From an uncultured Eubacteriales bacterium (GTDB lineage: Bacteria; Bacillota; Clostridia; Oscillospirales; CAG-272): DNA of 64,000 bases. The translations under genes were made by a program, and so were the position numbers. The stretch lies in NCBI GenBank assembly GCA_902491535.1, contig CABUHS010000006.1, positions 30,240 through 94,239 of the forward strand, read 5' to 3'. The notes below the pieces were generated by a model that was given only the letters and a program-made list of their open reading frames with translations, searched no databases and was not told the DNA's origin. How positions within the stretch are numbered: position 1 is the stretch's first letter; each line of letters begins with the position of its first letter. Of this stretch, positions 9,494-18,397 are shown piece by piece.

Positions 9494-11620
9494 TTATACA
9501 AGTCCGATCAGTCTTGTGACGGAGGCGACTATGATACATAGTGCCATTCCGATCACAGTCGGAATGACTGCCGACAGCAGTGTCCATTTAATGCTTCCGG
9601 TTTCATGCTTTATTGTCAGCAGAGTTGTCGAGCATGGCCAGTGCATAAGCGAGAACAGCATAGTGCAGGCAGCGGTTAGCCACGTCCAGCCGTTTGCGAC
9701 CAAAAGCTCGCGTATGGCGTCAAGGTTCCCGATCTCGGAAAGGCTTCCGCTGGCGGTATATGCCATAATTATGATCGGAAGAACGATCTCGTTTGCCGGA
9801 AATCCGAGAATAAATGCGATCAGTATAACTCCGTCGAGTCCCATAAGCCGTCCGAGCGGATCGAGAAATTCGGCACAGTAGGATAGAAGTGTCGTGTCGC
9901 CTATCGTGATATTAGCGGTTATCCAAAGTAAGATCCCGGCGGGGATAGCCACCGTCGCCGCACGTCCGAGAACAAACAGTGTGCGGTCGAATATGGATCT
10001 GACTATTACTTTTCCGATCTGAGGCCGGCGGTATGGCGGAAGTTCAAGTGTGAATGACGACGGTATGCCGCGCAGAAGTGTTTTTGAAAGAATGCGCGTT
10101 ACCGCAAATGATGCGGCGATTCCGATTAGAATTATTGCTGTCAGCATAAGTGCGGACAGTATTGATGACGAAATACCGCCGGAGCTTCCGCCGACGATAA
10201 AGAACATAGTTATTATCGCAATAAGAGTCGGAAAACGTCCGTTGCACGGTATAAAATTGTTTGTGACGATAGCGAGAAGTCTTTCGCGCGGCGAATCTAT
10301 TATGCGGCATCCTACAACGCCCGCGGCGTTACAGCCGAAGCCCATAGCCATGCAGAGCGCCTGTTTGCCGCATGCTCCGCAGCATTGGAGAGGTTTGTCG
10401 AGATTGTAGGCGATTCTCGGAAGATATCCGACATCTTCAAGCAGTGTGAAGAGCGGAAAGAATATAGCCATAGGCGGCAGCATGACCGATACGACCCATG
10501 CAAGCACTCGGTATGCGCCGAGAACGACAATTCCGTGAAGCCACTGCGGCGCTCCGGCTTTTACAAACAGATCGGTCAGCACATCCTGAAATCCGAAAAG
10601 CAAACGCGAGAGAAGCTCAGACGGATAGTTAGCTCCGCTTATAGTAAGCCAGAAAATAAACGCGAGCATTAAAAGCATTACTCCGTATCCGCTTATCCGT
10701 CCGGTGAGAAAGCGGTCTATGCGGCGGTCTCCGCGGTCGTATGTCTTGCGGTCGTATTTGACCGCTTCGCGGCATATTTCCTCGGCGCGGTTGTTGATCG
10801 ACGTGACGATCGCATCACGAACACCCTCAGAATCGTATATACCGCGTATCTTTTCACGTGCATCATTTACTTCGGCTTCCAAAGCATTGCGTGCGTCGTC
10901 ACTGTCGCAGATATATCCGTATATTTTATCTGAAAAGCTGTCGTCGTCCTCGATAAGCCGGAGCGCAGTAAAGCGGCTGCATAGCCTGCCGTTACCGTAT
11001 TGCTCTATTTTATCGGACAGTGAATACACTGCTGCTTCTATATCTTCAGGATATGTTATTCCCGCTGGAGAAGCGGTGCTTTTTCCGGAAGATATTTTAT
11101 CCATAGTGCGCAGAAGCGGTGACAGGCTTTTTTTATCTCTTGCGACAGAGGATACGACAGGCAGACCGAGCTTTCGGGAAAGCATATCCGTATCGATACG
11201 GATTCCCTTACGTTTTGCTTCGTCCATCAGATTGACACATACGATTATGTTGGGAGAAACCTCTGCGGTCTGGAGAACGAGGTTAAGATTTCTTGAAAGA
11301 CATGTAGCGTCGCACACAACTACTGTGGCGTCAGGTCTGCCGAAGCAGATAAAATCACGCGCCACCTCTTCTTCTGCCGAATGGGCTGAGAGAGAATATG
11401 TTCCGGGAATATCTACCATGACGTATTCGAAATTTTCACTTCGAACCCGGCCGTATGCACTGCTTACCGTTTTTCCCGGCCAGTTTCCCGTGTGCTGATT
11501 CATTCCTGTAAGACCGTTGAAAACGGTACTTTTTCCGACGTTGGGATTTCCTGCAAGTGCAATTATTTTTTCATCGGGACTGTTGCGGACGATGACCGGA
11601 ACATCGCGCGCCGCATTCAT
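9494..11620 (-). CDS. feoB: Ferrous iron transport protein B
   Basis: Membrane Fe(II) transporter with an N-terminal G-protein domain. G1 is GNPNVGKST, G3 DIPGTYS, G4 NLMDEAK. A helical linker follows, then about ten membrane segments including the Gate regions (ACGKQALCMAMGFGCNAAG and the later FPANEI region). About 708 aa. I prefer ATG 11620, which lies 17 bp after the feoA stop with GGAAG 10 bp upstream. A TTG at 11665 would overlap feoA and add 15 residues. It forms an operon with feoA. Confidence 0.95.
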   Translation of the reverse strand: MNAARDVPVIVRNSPDEKIIALAGNPNVGKSTVFNGLTGMNQHTGNWPGKTVSSAYGRVRSENFEYVMVDIPGTYSLSAHSAEEEVARDFICFGRPDATVVVCDATCLSRNLNLVLQTAEVSPNIIVCVNLMDEAKRKGIRIDTDMLSRKLGLPVVSSVARDKKSLSPLLRTMDKISSGKSTASPAGITYPEDIEAAVYSLSDKIEQYGNGRLCSRFTALRLIEDDDSFSDKIYGYICDSDDARNALEAEVNDAREKIRGIYDSEGVRDAIVTSINNRAEEICREAVKYDRKTYDRGDRRIDRFLTGRISGYGVMLLMLAFIFWLTISGANYPSELLSRLLFGFQDVLTDLFVKAGAPQWLHGIVVLGAYRVLAWVVSVMLPPMAIFFPLFTLLEDVGYLPRIAYNLDKPLQCCGACGKQALCMAMGFGCNAAGVVGCRIIDSPRERLLAIVTNNFIPCNGRFPTLIAIITMFFIVGGSSGGISSSILSALMLTAIILIGIAASFAVTRILSKTLLRGIPSSFTLELPPYRRPQIGKVIVRSIFDRTLFVLGRAATVAIPAGILLWITANITIGDTTLLSYCAEFLDPLGRLMGLDGVILIAFILGFPANEIVLPIIIMAYTASGSLSEIGNLDAIRELLVANGWTWLTAACTMLFSLMHWPCSTTLLTIKHETGSIKWTLLSAVIPTVIGMALCIIVASVTRLIGLV

Positions 11621-11637
11621 TCCTACCGAGCTTCCGG

Positions 11638-11901
11638 TTAATCCCACCGAACCGCCTCCCCGCAATCTTTAAGCATAACGGTTTTTCCGTCCTTTTTTCG
11701 TATTGCAATAACAGCCCCGCGTATGAGGTATGCGCAAGGATCGCCGAGCGGACTTTTTCCGACACATTCGACTACCGTATTTTCGGTAAGTCCTATGTCA
11801 AGCAGCCTTCTCCGCATGCTTCCTTCAGCGGATAAACCTCCTATTACGGCTTTGTCGCCGGGAGATATATCGCATAAAAATTTTTTATCTTTTTTATTCA
11901 T
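11638..11901 (-). CDS. feoA: Ferrous iron transport protein A (SH3-like)
   Basis: A small cytoplasmic SH3-fold protein that supports FeoB. 87 aa, with the typical GSMRRRLLDIGL and the C-terminal RGAVIAIRKKDG strands. ATG 11901 is chosen because AAAGGATGG lies 8 bp upstream; the ATG at 11913 would sit directly on the Shine-Dalgarno. First gene of feoAB. Confidence 0.92.
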   Translation of the reverse strand: MNKKDKKFLCDISPGDKAVIGGLSAEGSMRRRLLDIGLTENTVVECVGKSPLGDPCAYLIRGAVIAIRKKDGKTVMLKDCGEAVRWD

Positions 11902-11973
11902 TTGTCTGTCCATCCTTTCACCGCTTTACTTTTTTAATTAAAAATGAAATATACGGAAAGCGGAAATTTCCCG

Positions 11974-11998
11974 GACACAGGCAGTTTACTGCTGTGTC
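11974..11998. promoter_or_regulatory. Inverted repeat upstream of feoA
   Basis: GACACAG-g-CAGT-tt-ACTG-CTGTGTC has an 11-bp stem with one bulged base, 73 bp before feoA. It could be a leader hairpin or a metalloregulator site. It does not match a Fur box that I can recognise. The rest of 11,902-12,220 shows only another 7-bp stem-loop (CGGATCC/GGATCCG at 12122-12149). Confidence 0.4.
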
Positions 11999-12221
11999 TC
12001 ATTATGCATTTTATTCATTCAGTGTCTGCCTTGTTACTGGAGTTAGAATATTTAAATAAGATAAAAAATGCCGCTTTAGAGTGTTTCTGTGCCGGACATG
12101 TGCGCTGTCTCAAAAATCGGGCGGATCCCCCTCTTATACATAGGATCCGTTCGGGTAGCGGGACATCGTTCTATATTTTATCCGGAGGGCTGAAACGGCA
12201 TTTACTCATAAGATTGATGTA

Positions 12222-12250
12222 TTGACAAATAAAAGGTTTGAGGGTATAAT
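12222..12250 (+). promoter_or_regulatory. Promoter for the aconitase-family hydratase
   Basis: TTGACA at 12222-12227 and TATAAT at 12245-12250 are separated by 17 bp, an exact consensus. Confidence 0.85.
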
Positions 12251-12363
12251 AAACAGTATCTGAAAATCAACAAAAAACGACCGCATGATGTACCATGGAG
12301 AGTCGGTATACGGTGTTCATAAATCGGATTTATGAAAAGACCGGAGAAAGGATAAAAGACAGA

Positions 12364-14583
12364 ATGAAATCTGATTACAAAGGAATAAAGCTTTGCCCCG
12401 GAGGACATGTTTACAAAGGCGGAAAGCTTACCCCGTCGGCAGATGGCGGAAAAGGCGGACGCGGAAAAACAATAGCATACGGAATTCTCTCCGCGCATAA
12501 TGACGGCGGAGCAATAACCGAGGAAAATGCAGCAAACGGACTTCGTATACATTTTGACGCTCTCGCGTCACATGATATTACATATGTCGGTATTATTCAG
12601 ACCGCACGTGCAAGCGGACTTGAAAAATTTCCGATACCTTATGTTCTGACAAACTGTCATAACAGCCTCTGCGCGGTTGGCGGAACTATCAATGAGGATG
12701 ACCATGTATTCGGTCTGTCCGCGGCAAAGCGTTACGGCGGTATATATGTGCCTGCTCATCAGGCTGTTATCCATTCTGTAATGCGTGAGTGCTTTGCAGC
12801 ATGCGGAAAAATGATACTCGGTTCCGACAGCCATACGCGTTACGGCGCTATAGGTACTCTTGCAATGGGCGAGGGCGGTCCTGAGCTTGTAAAGCAGCTT
12901 CTTTCACGTACTTACGATATTCCTGCTCCGGAGGTCATTGCCATAAATCTTCACGGCGCGCCCCGTCCGGGAGTTGGACCGCAGGACGTTGCTATTGCAA
13001 TTATCGGACGTGTTTTTGACTGCGGATTTGTTAAAAATAAGGTTATGGAATTTGTCGGAGAGGGTATTGCATCTCTGCCTATGGAGTTCAGAAACGGTAT
13101 TGACGTTATGACTACAGAGACCGCATGTCTTTCCTCGATATGGATGACCGATGAGGAGACGCATGCATATCTCAGCATGCACGGACGCGAAGACGGCTAT
13201 AAAAAACTTTCTCCGGCGGACGGTGCATACTATGACGGTGTTGTAGACGTTGATCTTTCCGAGATCGAGCCGATGATCGCACTTCCGTCGCATCCCTCAA
13301 ATGCATATGCTCTCCGCGAGTTTATTGATTCACCTGCCGAGGTGCTTCATGATGCGGGACTTGACGCGCTTCTCTCCAAGGTAAGAGACGGCGGCGTATA
13401 TGTCGATCAGGGAGTTATCGCCGGCTGTGCCGGAGGTACGTTTGATAACCTCTGCGCGGCAGCAGATATTATCGGAGACGGAAATATCGGAACCGATGCA
13501 TTCGCGATGTCGGCATATCCGGCAAGCCAGCCTGTATTTACATCACTTATCGAGGACGGCTCGATAACCAAGCTTCTTTCTGCCGGTGTAACGGTACGTT
13601 CCGCATTCTGCGGACCTTGTTTCGGAGCAGGCGACGTTCCCTCAAACGGAGCGTTCAGCATACGCCATACTACACGTAACTTCCCCAACAGAGAGGGATC
13701 AAAGCCGTCGGGAGGTCAGTCTGCATATGTAGCGCTTATGGATGCACGCTCTATCGCAGCTACCGCGAAAAACGGAGGAAGACTTACTTCTGCTCTCGGA
13801 ACCGAGACTCCGGTTCACAGCCGTAAATTTGATGATTCTGCTTACAAGAGCCGTTTCTACAACGGTTTCGGAAAGCCCGACGATAAGGTCGAACTTGTAT
13901 TCGGACCTAATATAACAGATTGGCCGTCTATGCCCGAGCTTGGAGGTAATCTGCTTGTAAAGCTTGCATCTGTAATTGACGATCCGGTAACGACTACCGA
14001 CGAGCTTATTCCGTCAGGAGAGACCTCATCATACCGTTCAAATCCGCTCGGACTTGCGGAATTTGCACTTTCACGCAAAGATCCCGAGTATGTCGGACGC
14101 GCAAAGGCAGCGGTTCGCGAGCCTGTTAGCGATGATGTTATGAAAGCTGTTTCTGAGATCAACGGCAAATGCGGCGCATCAAATGACGAAGTGCATGTAG
14201 GAAGCGCTGTATATGCTATTAAACCCGGTGACGGTTCTGCCCGCGAGCAGGCAGCGTCATGCCAGAGAGTTCTCGGCGGACTTTGCAATATCGCACGTGA
14301 ATATGCGACGAAGAGATACCGCAGCAATCTTATTAACTGGGGAATGCTCCCGCTTCTTTACGATGACGACAGTCATTCGATACCTTTTACAGTCGGTGAC
14401 AGTCTGTATGTTCCCGGAATCCGCAAGATTGTAGAGGACGGCATAGGCTCATTTGACGGATATATCATTCATGCCGACGGAAGCTATAAGCATATAACGC
14501 TTGGACTTGCACCGCTTACCGATGATGAAAAGAAGATCATTCTCGCAGGCTGTCTGATAAATTTCTATCGCGCAGGCTTATAA
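12364..14583 (+). CDS. Aconitase-family (de)hydratase, YbhJ-like
   Basis: A 739-aa member of the aconitase superfamily. Cys residues at TETACLSS and FCGPCFG (codons 13609-13611 and 13618-13620) fit the three ligands of a catalytic 4Fe-4S cluster. GSDSHTRYG and [14 protein letters not shown] match family substrate-binding regions. The C-terminal swivel domain ends with [11 protein letters not shown]. It is closest in plan to the uncharacterised E. coli YbhJ type rather than true AcnA/AcnB, so the substrate is not certain. No TCA-cycle gene is nearby. ATG 12364 has AAAGGA 11 bp upstream; ATG 12295 lacks a good ribosome site. Confidence 0.8.
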   Translation: MKSDYKGIKLCPGGHVYKGGKLTPSADGGKGGRGKTIAYGILSAHNDGGAITEENAANGLRIHFDALASHDITYVGIIQTARASGLEKFPIPYVLTNCHNSLCAVGGTINEDDHVFGLSAAKRYGGIYVPAHQAVIHSVMRECFAACGKMILGSDSHTRYGAIGTLAMGEGGPELVKQLLSRTYDIPAPEVIAINLHGAPRPGVGPQDVAIAIIGRVFDCGFVKNKVMEFVGEGIASLPMEFRNGIDVMTTETACLSSIWMTDEETHAYLSMHGREDGYKKLSPADGAYYDGVVDVDLSEIEPMIALPSHPSNAYALREFIDSPAEVLHDAGLDALLSKVRDGGVYVDQGVIAGCAGGTFDNLCAAADIIGDGNIGTDAFAMSAYPASQPVFTSLIEDGSITKLLSAGVTVRSAFCGPCFGAGDVPSNGAFSIRHTTRNFPNREGSKPSGGQSAYVALMDARSIAATAKNGGRLTSALGTETPVHSRKFDDSAYKSRFYNGFGKPDDKVELVFGPNITDWPSMPELGGNLLVKLASVIDDPVTTTDELIPSGETSSYRSNPLGLAEFALSRKDPEYVGRAKAAVREPVSDDVMKAVSEINGKCGASNDEVHVGSAVYAIKPGDGSAREQAASCQRVLGGLCNIAREYATKRYRSNLINWGMLPLLYDDDSHSIPFTVGDSLYVPGIRKIVEDGIGSFDGYIIHADGSYKHITLGLAPLTDDEKKIILAGCLINFYRAGL

Positions 14584-14627
14584 TACGATAACGGGAAGTT
14601 AAATTCTGTGTTCGGAAAGGAACTGTA

Positions 14628-14861
14628 ATGCTTAAAAAAAATATAGAAAAGCTTCAGGATATTCTTGATAAGCTGAGCGAGATACTGCCGGAGCTGAATG
14701 ATGTTCTTGATGAGGAGGATATCAGACGCGATACTCTTGCCGGAATCCCCGGTAAGGAGGACGAGTACGACGCTGCCGACGGAGAGTGCGATGCTCTTGA
14801 TGAGGCGGTCGACGGGCTCAGCGAAGCGATCGAAATACTCGAGGAGCTTCTTGACGAATAA
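14628..14861 (+). CDS. Small acidic helical protein
   Basis: 77 aa, unrecognised. Two leucine-rich acidic helices (about residues 5-30 and 55-77, e.g. LQDILDKLSEILPELND and EAIEILEELLDE) are joined by a Gly/Asp-rich linker, suggesting a helical hairpin or coiled coil. GAAAGGAA lies about 5 bp before the ATG. It starts 44 bp after the hydratase and probably shares its transcript, and it ends at a terminator. Codon use matches its neighbours. Confidence 0.7.
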   Translation: MLKKNIEKLQDILDKLSEILPELNDVLDEEDIRRDTLAGIPGKEDEYDAADGECDALDEAVDGLSEAIEILEELLDE

Positions 14862-14916
14862 TAAAGCGGACTCATACATTTTTCTGTACAAGTCCGGTGT
14901 ATAATTGAATATAGCG

Positions 14917-14985
14917 ACAGCGCCGATTAGATACGGTCCGTTTTACCGGATTTTGATGTATCTTACCGACGCTGTTTCTTTTTGA
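14917..14985 (+). terminator. Terminator between small acidic gene and GH3 gene
   Basis: A long interrupted hairpin (ACAGCG 14917-14922 pairing with CGCTGT 14970-14975, inner AGATAC/GTATCT) is followed by TTCTTTTT. Confidence 0.65.
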
Positions 14986-15000
14986 TATGCGGTACATTTG

Positions 15001-16284
15001 TTATTCTTCTATTTTATACATTAACTTCAATGCCAGTATTCTTTTAACTGCTTTATCTATCTGAGCCTCATCAATTTTACCTTGCTTTACGGCGTTTAAT
15101 ATTTCAAGACTTTGTCCTTTTAAATCGGAAGAAATTATCATATCATTACCGGCTGATACAGCCAAGACAGCAGCTTCTCCGTTTTCTGCATATGATTTGA
15201 CTGCATCCATAGCCAGATCATCTGTCATTATAATTCCGGAAAAATTCAGCTCGGTTCTTAGAATGTCATGCACTTTTTTCGATAATGAGGCGGGCTTATC
15301 TGCATCCATGGATTTGATTATATTATGACTTACCAATATGCACGGACCGCTTGCTTCGATTCCGCTTATAAACGGAAGAAAATCCGAGTTTGTAAACATA
15401 TCATACGGTCTTTCGTCGACAGCGATTCCGGTATGCGTGTCTGCGTTGTCACCGTACCCCGGAAAATGCTTCATTACGGATATCATGCCGTCTTCGTTCA
15501 TGGCTTTTATGAGTTCGGATACATATACGGCGGTTTCTTTCGGATCCGTTCCGTATGATCTGTCAAAAATAAAGGATGATGGATCTGTAGGCACATCAGC
15601 TACCGGGGCGAGATTCATGTTAAATCCGATACTTTTAAGAAGTGCGGATTTTTCTTTTGAATCGTTAAGAATCGCCGGCAGCTGCCCGTTTGCCCATAAT
15701 TGCTGCGGCGACAAAAATCTGTCATGCCGAAATGCTTCGTAGGCGCTTACTCTGACGACCGTTCCGCCTTCTTCATCAACGCCCAGTATCATCTTGATCT
15801 TACTTGTATTTTGACATTCCTTAAGCTTTGAAAGAATAGATTCCGGAGTCTCATTTTTAAAATCTCTTGCGAATAATATATAACCGCCCGGATAATAATT
15901 CTGTATTTCTTCGATTACTCCGTTCTTTGGAAACCTTGCAAGGAACATCTGACCTATTTTTTCTTCCAAGGTCATGTTTTGCAGCAGTTTTTCCGCAGGC
16001 TCATAAAATTCGGCAAACAGCTCATTACTGCCCGCATCTGAAATATCGGTATCCTGCCTGTCTGTTTGTGCCGGCTCGGTATGCGGCTCCGCGGTTTGTA
16101 TGATCTGAGTTCCGCTATCTTCCGTGCCGGCGTTCTCTGTTGCAGGAACGGTTTCGTAAACGTTTGGATCGGATCGCTTATTTTCATATGTCAGCAGACA
16201 TCTGACTGCAATGCTCGCTGATGCGGTAATCAGCATTATTATAATGAATTGCAGATATTTTCTTCTTTTGTTCCTTTTGTGCAT
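15001..16284 (-). CDS. Glycoside hydrolase family 3, NagZ-like beta-N-acetylhexosaminidase
   Basis: 427 aa. An uncleaved or cleaved N-terminal membrane segment (about residues 10-28) and a Thr/Glu-rich linker place it outside the cell. The GH3 (beta/alpha)8 domain has LGVDEEGG, the His/Asp catalytic loop KHFPGYGDNADTHTG and the nucleophile Asp in IMTDDLAMDA. Lacking the second GH3 domain, it fits NagZ-type enzymes that remove GlcNAc from cell-wall fragments. GAAAGG lies 11 bp upstream of the ATG. It is monocistronic by appearance. Confidence 0.88.
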   Translation of the reverse strand: MHKRNKRRKYLQFIIIMLITASASIAVRCLLTYENKRSDPNVYETVPATENAGTEDSGTQIIQTAEPHTEPAQTDRQDTDISDAGSNELFAEFYEPAEKLLQNMTLEEKIGQMFLARFPKNGVIEEIQNYYPGGYILFARDFKNETPESILSKLKECQNTSKIKMILGVDEEGGTVVRVSAYEAFRHDRFLSPQQLWANGQLPAILNDSKEKSALLKSIGFNMNLAPVADVPTDPSSFIFDRSYGTDPKETAVYVSELIKAMNEDGMISVMKHFPGYGDNADTHTGIAVDERPYDMFTNSDFLPFISGIEASGPCILVSHNIIKSMDADKPASLSKKVHDILRTELNFSGIIMTDDLAMDAVKSYAENGEAAVLAVSAGNDMIISSDLKGQSLEILNAVKQGKIDEAQIDKAVKRILALKLMYKIEE

Positions 16285-16400
16285 AAACGTTATAACCTTT
16301 CGTCATGTTGTAATACATCGGCTGTTTGAATGTTAAATTCAATACGCAAAGATTTGATGTTTATATCAGACTCTTAGGATAAAACAGTAAGTTAGTATAA

Positions 16401-16434
16401 ATCCCCGCCTTCTGTTATCAGGGAACGCGGGGAT
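16401..16434 (-). terminator. Hairpin 3' of the 16.5 kb hypothetical gene
   Basis: Stem ATCCCCGC (16401-16408) / GCGGGGAT (16427-16434). The T-run on the minus strand is poor (TTTATAC), so terminator strength is uncertain. Confidence 0.45.
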
Positions 16435-16509
16435 CTATATATTGCTTCTTAATATGCTTAATTACGGTTTTCAGATACAGCTTGTAAAAAGCGGTCTGTA
16501 TTTTTCCGT

Positions 16510-16959
16510 TTATCTGTGCCTTGGAAACCGTTTTGAAACAGGAGGCGAAAGTATTTCGGAAAGTATGACCGCGTTTCTCAGGTTATCGCGGTCGAGTGTT
16601 ATAGCCGGATGCGGAAGATCTTTTTCGTCAATACAGCGCTCACAGTATTCCTGTTCGGTTGCACTTAGGGTTTCGGCCGGACTGTCAGGCATCGGTTTTG
16701 CACCGTATTCATCGTATGACGGGCGATCGTCATAAATACTTCCGCGAAAACGTTCTTCACCGCGTTGACCTTCATGTAGTTCAGAGAGCCCGTTATTAGC
16801 TGGTTTACTGAAAGCGGAAGCGTTTCTTACACTGCTTTGGCATCTGTTCCCTGATTTGGAAACAGACTTGTATGTATGAGAAGTTCCGGACGATATTTCA
16901 GAATTCAGTTCCGCAAAAAAATCTGCGGCTATTGATATAAGTTTTGAATAATTAGCCAT
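16510..16959 (-). CDS. Hypothetical protein, 149 aa
   Basis: Not recognised. A short N-terminal helix (ANYSKLISIAADFFAELN) is followed by a Ser/Asn-rich polar middle and a C-terminal part with CERC and a helix DRDNLRNAVILSEIL. It has no membrane segment. GGAG sits 6 bp before ATG 16959, which makes this a better start than ATG 16971 (that ATG overlaps the ribosome site). A 9-bp inverted repeat lies upstream. The late LRNAVILSEILSPPVSKR looks like a conserved helix, but I cannot name a family. Confidence 0.6.
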   Translation of the reverse strand: MANYSKLISIAADFFAELNSEISSGTSHTYKSVSKSGNRCQSSVRNASAFSKPANNGLSELHEGQRGEERFRGSIYDDRPSYDEYGAKPMPDSPAETLSATEQEYCERCIDEKDLPHPAITLDRDNLRNAVILSEILSPPVSKRFPRHR

Positions 16960-16990
16960 TATGATCTCCATTTTATGATTCCGCGTAGCT

Positions 16991-17026
16991 GTATAAATAA
17001 CGGCTAAATTTCACCTTTATTTATAC
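16991..17026. promoter_or_regulatory. Inverted repeat upstream of the 149-aa gene
   Basis: GTATAAATA (16991-16999) and TATTTATAC (17018-17026) are perfect 9-bp arms with 18 bp between them. It could be an operator or two overlapping opposed -10-like sites. Confidence 0.4.
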
Positions 17027-17131
17027 AAAACTAATGAGCGGAAATATCCCATACTGAGAAGATATTGTCATGTACGGAAATATATAAGTACCGTTTTATC
17101 AGACTTTTTAATCAGAAATCAGAACAACTTA

Positions 17132-18142
17132 TCATTTCTTATTCTGACCGTCGTGCGGTATATCTATTCGTCCGGCAGAGTCGTTTCCGCTGTCGCTGAT
17201 CGCGGTACGCATCTTGGTATCTGCGAGCAGATTCTGCATGTTATAATAATCCATTGCACCGAGTTTTCCGTCGCGCAGCGCTGCGGCGAGTGCAAGCGGA
17301 ACTTCGGCTTCAGCCTCTACGACCTTAGCTTTCATTTCCTGAACGGCGGCTTTCATTTCCTGCTCGCGTGCAACAGCCATTGCACGGCGTTCTTCTGCTT
17401 TTGCCTGAGCGATACGCTTATCGGCTTCAGCCTGATCTGTCTGAAGCTGTGCGCCGACATTTCTTCCTACGTCAACGTCGGCGATATCTATTGAAAGAAT
17501 TTCAAATGCTGTTCCGGATTCAAGTCCCTTGCTCAGTACCGTACGTGAGATCGCATCCGGATTTTCGAGGACTGCTTTATGTGTCTCGGCAGAACCGATC
17601 GTTGTAACGACGCCCTCTCCGACGCGCGCAATGATAGTCTGCTCGCCTGCACCTCCGACAAGACGGTCAATATTGGCGCGGACTGTGACTTTTGCTTTGG
17701 CGCGAAGCTCGATTCCGTCTTTTGCGATTGCAGCTACAATAGGCGTTTCGATCACGCGGGGATTAACGCTCATCTGAACTGCTTCAAGTACGTTTCTTCC
17801 TGCGAGGTCGATAGCCGCTGCTCTCTCAAATTCAAGGGGAATGTTTGCACGCTGTGCAGCAATAAGCGAGTTTACAACATTGTCTACGTTTCCGCCCGCA
17901 AGATAGTGAGCTTCGAGCTTTCCGATAGGGACTATGACTCCTGCTTTTGTGGCTTTGATCATCGGAATAACGATCTTTGCCGGTACAACGCGTCTCAGAC
18001 GCATTCCTATAAGAGTGAAGATTCCGATGCGGACGTTTGCGGCAAGTGCGCTTATCCAAAGTCCTACGGGAACAAACGCGGTAAGCAGTATGATAAGAAT
18101 TATTGCTGCTATTACAATTGTAAGAATTATTTCAAGCGGCAT
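17132..18142 (-). CDS. floA: Flotillin-like protein FloA
   Basis: A membrane scaffold of functional membrane microdomains. 336 aa. An N-terminal hairpin of hydrophobic residues (about 3-27), then a long SPFH-like region with [17 protein letters not shown] and [10 protein letters not shown], then an Ala/Glu-rich coiled coil ([30 protein letters not shown]). This is the YqfA/FloA type. GAAAGGA lies about 7 bp before the ATG. Its usual partner, an NfeD-like protein, is not next to it. Confidence 0.93.
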   Translation of the reverse strand: MPLEIILTIVIAAIILIILLTAFVPVGLWISALAANVRIGIFTLIGMRLRRVVPAKIVIPMIKATKAGVIVPIGKLEAHYLAGGNVDNVVNSLIAAQRANIPLEFERAAAIDLAGRNVLEAVQMSVNPRVIETPIVAAIAKDGIELRAKAKVTVRANIDRLVGGAGEQTIIARVGEGVVTTIGSAETHKAVLENPDAISRTVLSKGLESGTAFEILSIDIADVDVGRNVGAQLQTDQAEADKRIAQAKAEERRAMAVAREQEMKAAVQEMKAKVVEAEAEVPLALAAALRDGKLGAMDYYNMQNLLADTKMRTAISDSGNDSAGRIDIPHDGQNKK

Positions 18143-18201
18143 ATTTTTATCCTTTCTCCCGTTTTATATACGGGGATGCAATATGTTGAATATGACAGTT
18201 T

Positions 18202-18219
18202 TCACAGCATGTACTGTGA
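18202..18219. promoter_or_regulatory. Palindrome just downstream of the floA promoter
   Basis: TCACAG-CATGTA-CTGTGA has 6-bp perfect arms and lies about 8 bp after the floA -10 box, near the expected transcription start. Candidate operator with unknown regulator. Confidence 0.4.
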
Positions 18220-18226
18220 TATTATC

Positions 18227-18255
18227 AGTATATCATATGCAAATATTTTTTGCAA
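18227..18255 (-). promoter_or_regulatory. Promoter for floA
   Basis: Minus strand TTGCAA (18255-18250), 17-bp spacer, TATACT (18232-18227). Confidence 0.65.
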
Positions 18256-18294
18256 TATTTTTTAATGCATATAATGTCAAAAATTGCTGTAAAG

Positions 18295-18323
18295 TTGACA
18301 AAAAAGATAATATGGGGTATAAT
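18295..18323 (+). promoter_or_regulatory. Promoter for dxs
   Basis: TTGACA at 18295-18300 and TATAAT at 18318-18323 with 17-bp spacing, exact consensus. It is divergent from floA. Confidence 0.85.
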
Positions 18324-18397
18324 TATTATCATATATGATCTGCCGGGTAAATATTACCGCTGCAGATGAATATACATAAAAAGGAGGGACGGCAGCA

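Noticed and set aside
11944..12225. 93-codon frame between feoA and the hydratase
   Set aside because: No ribosome site, no recognisable domain, and it runs through two inverted repeats and the hydratase promoter region.
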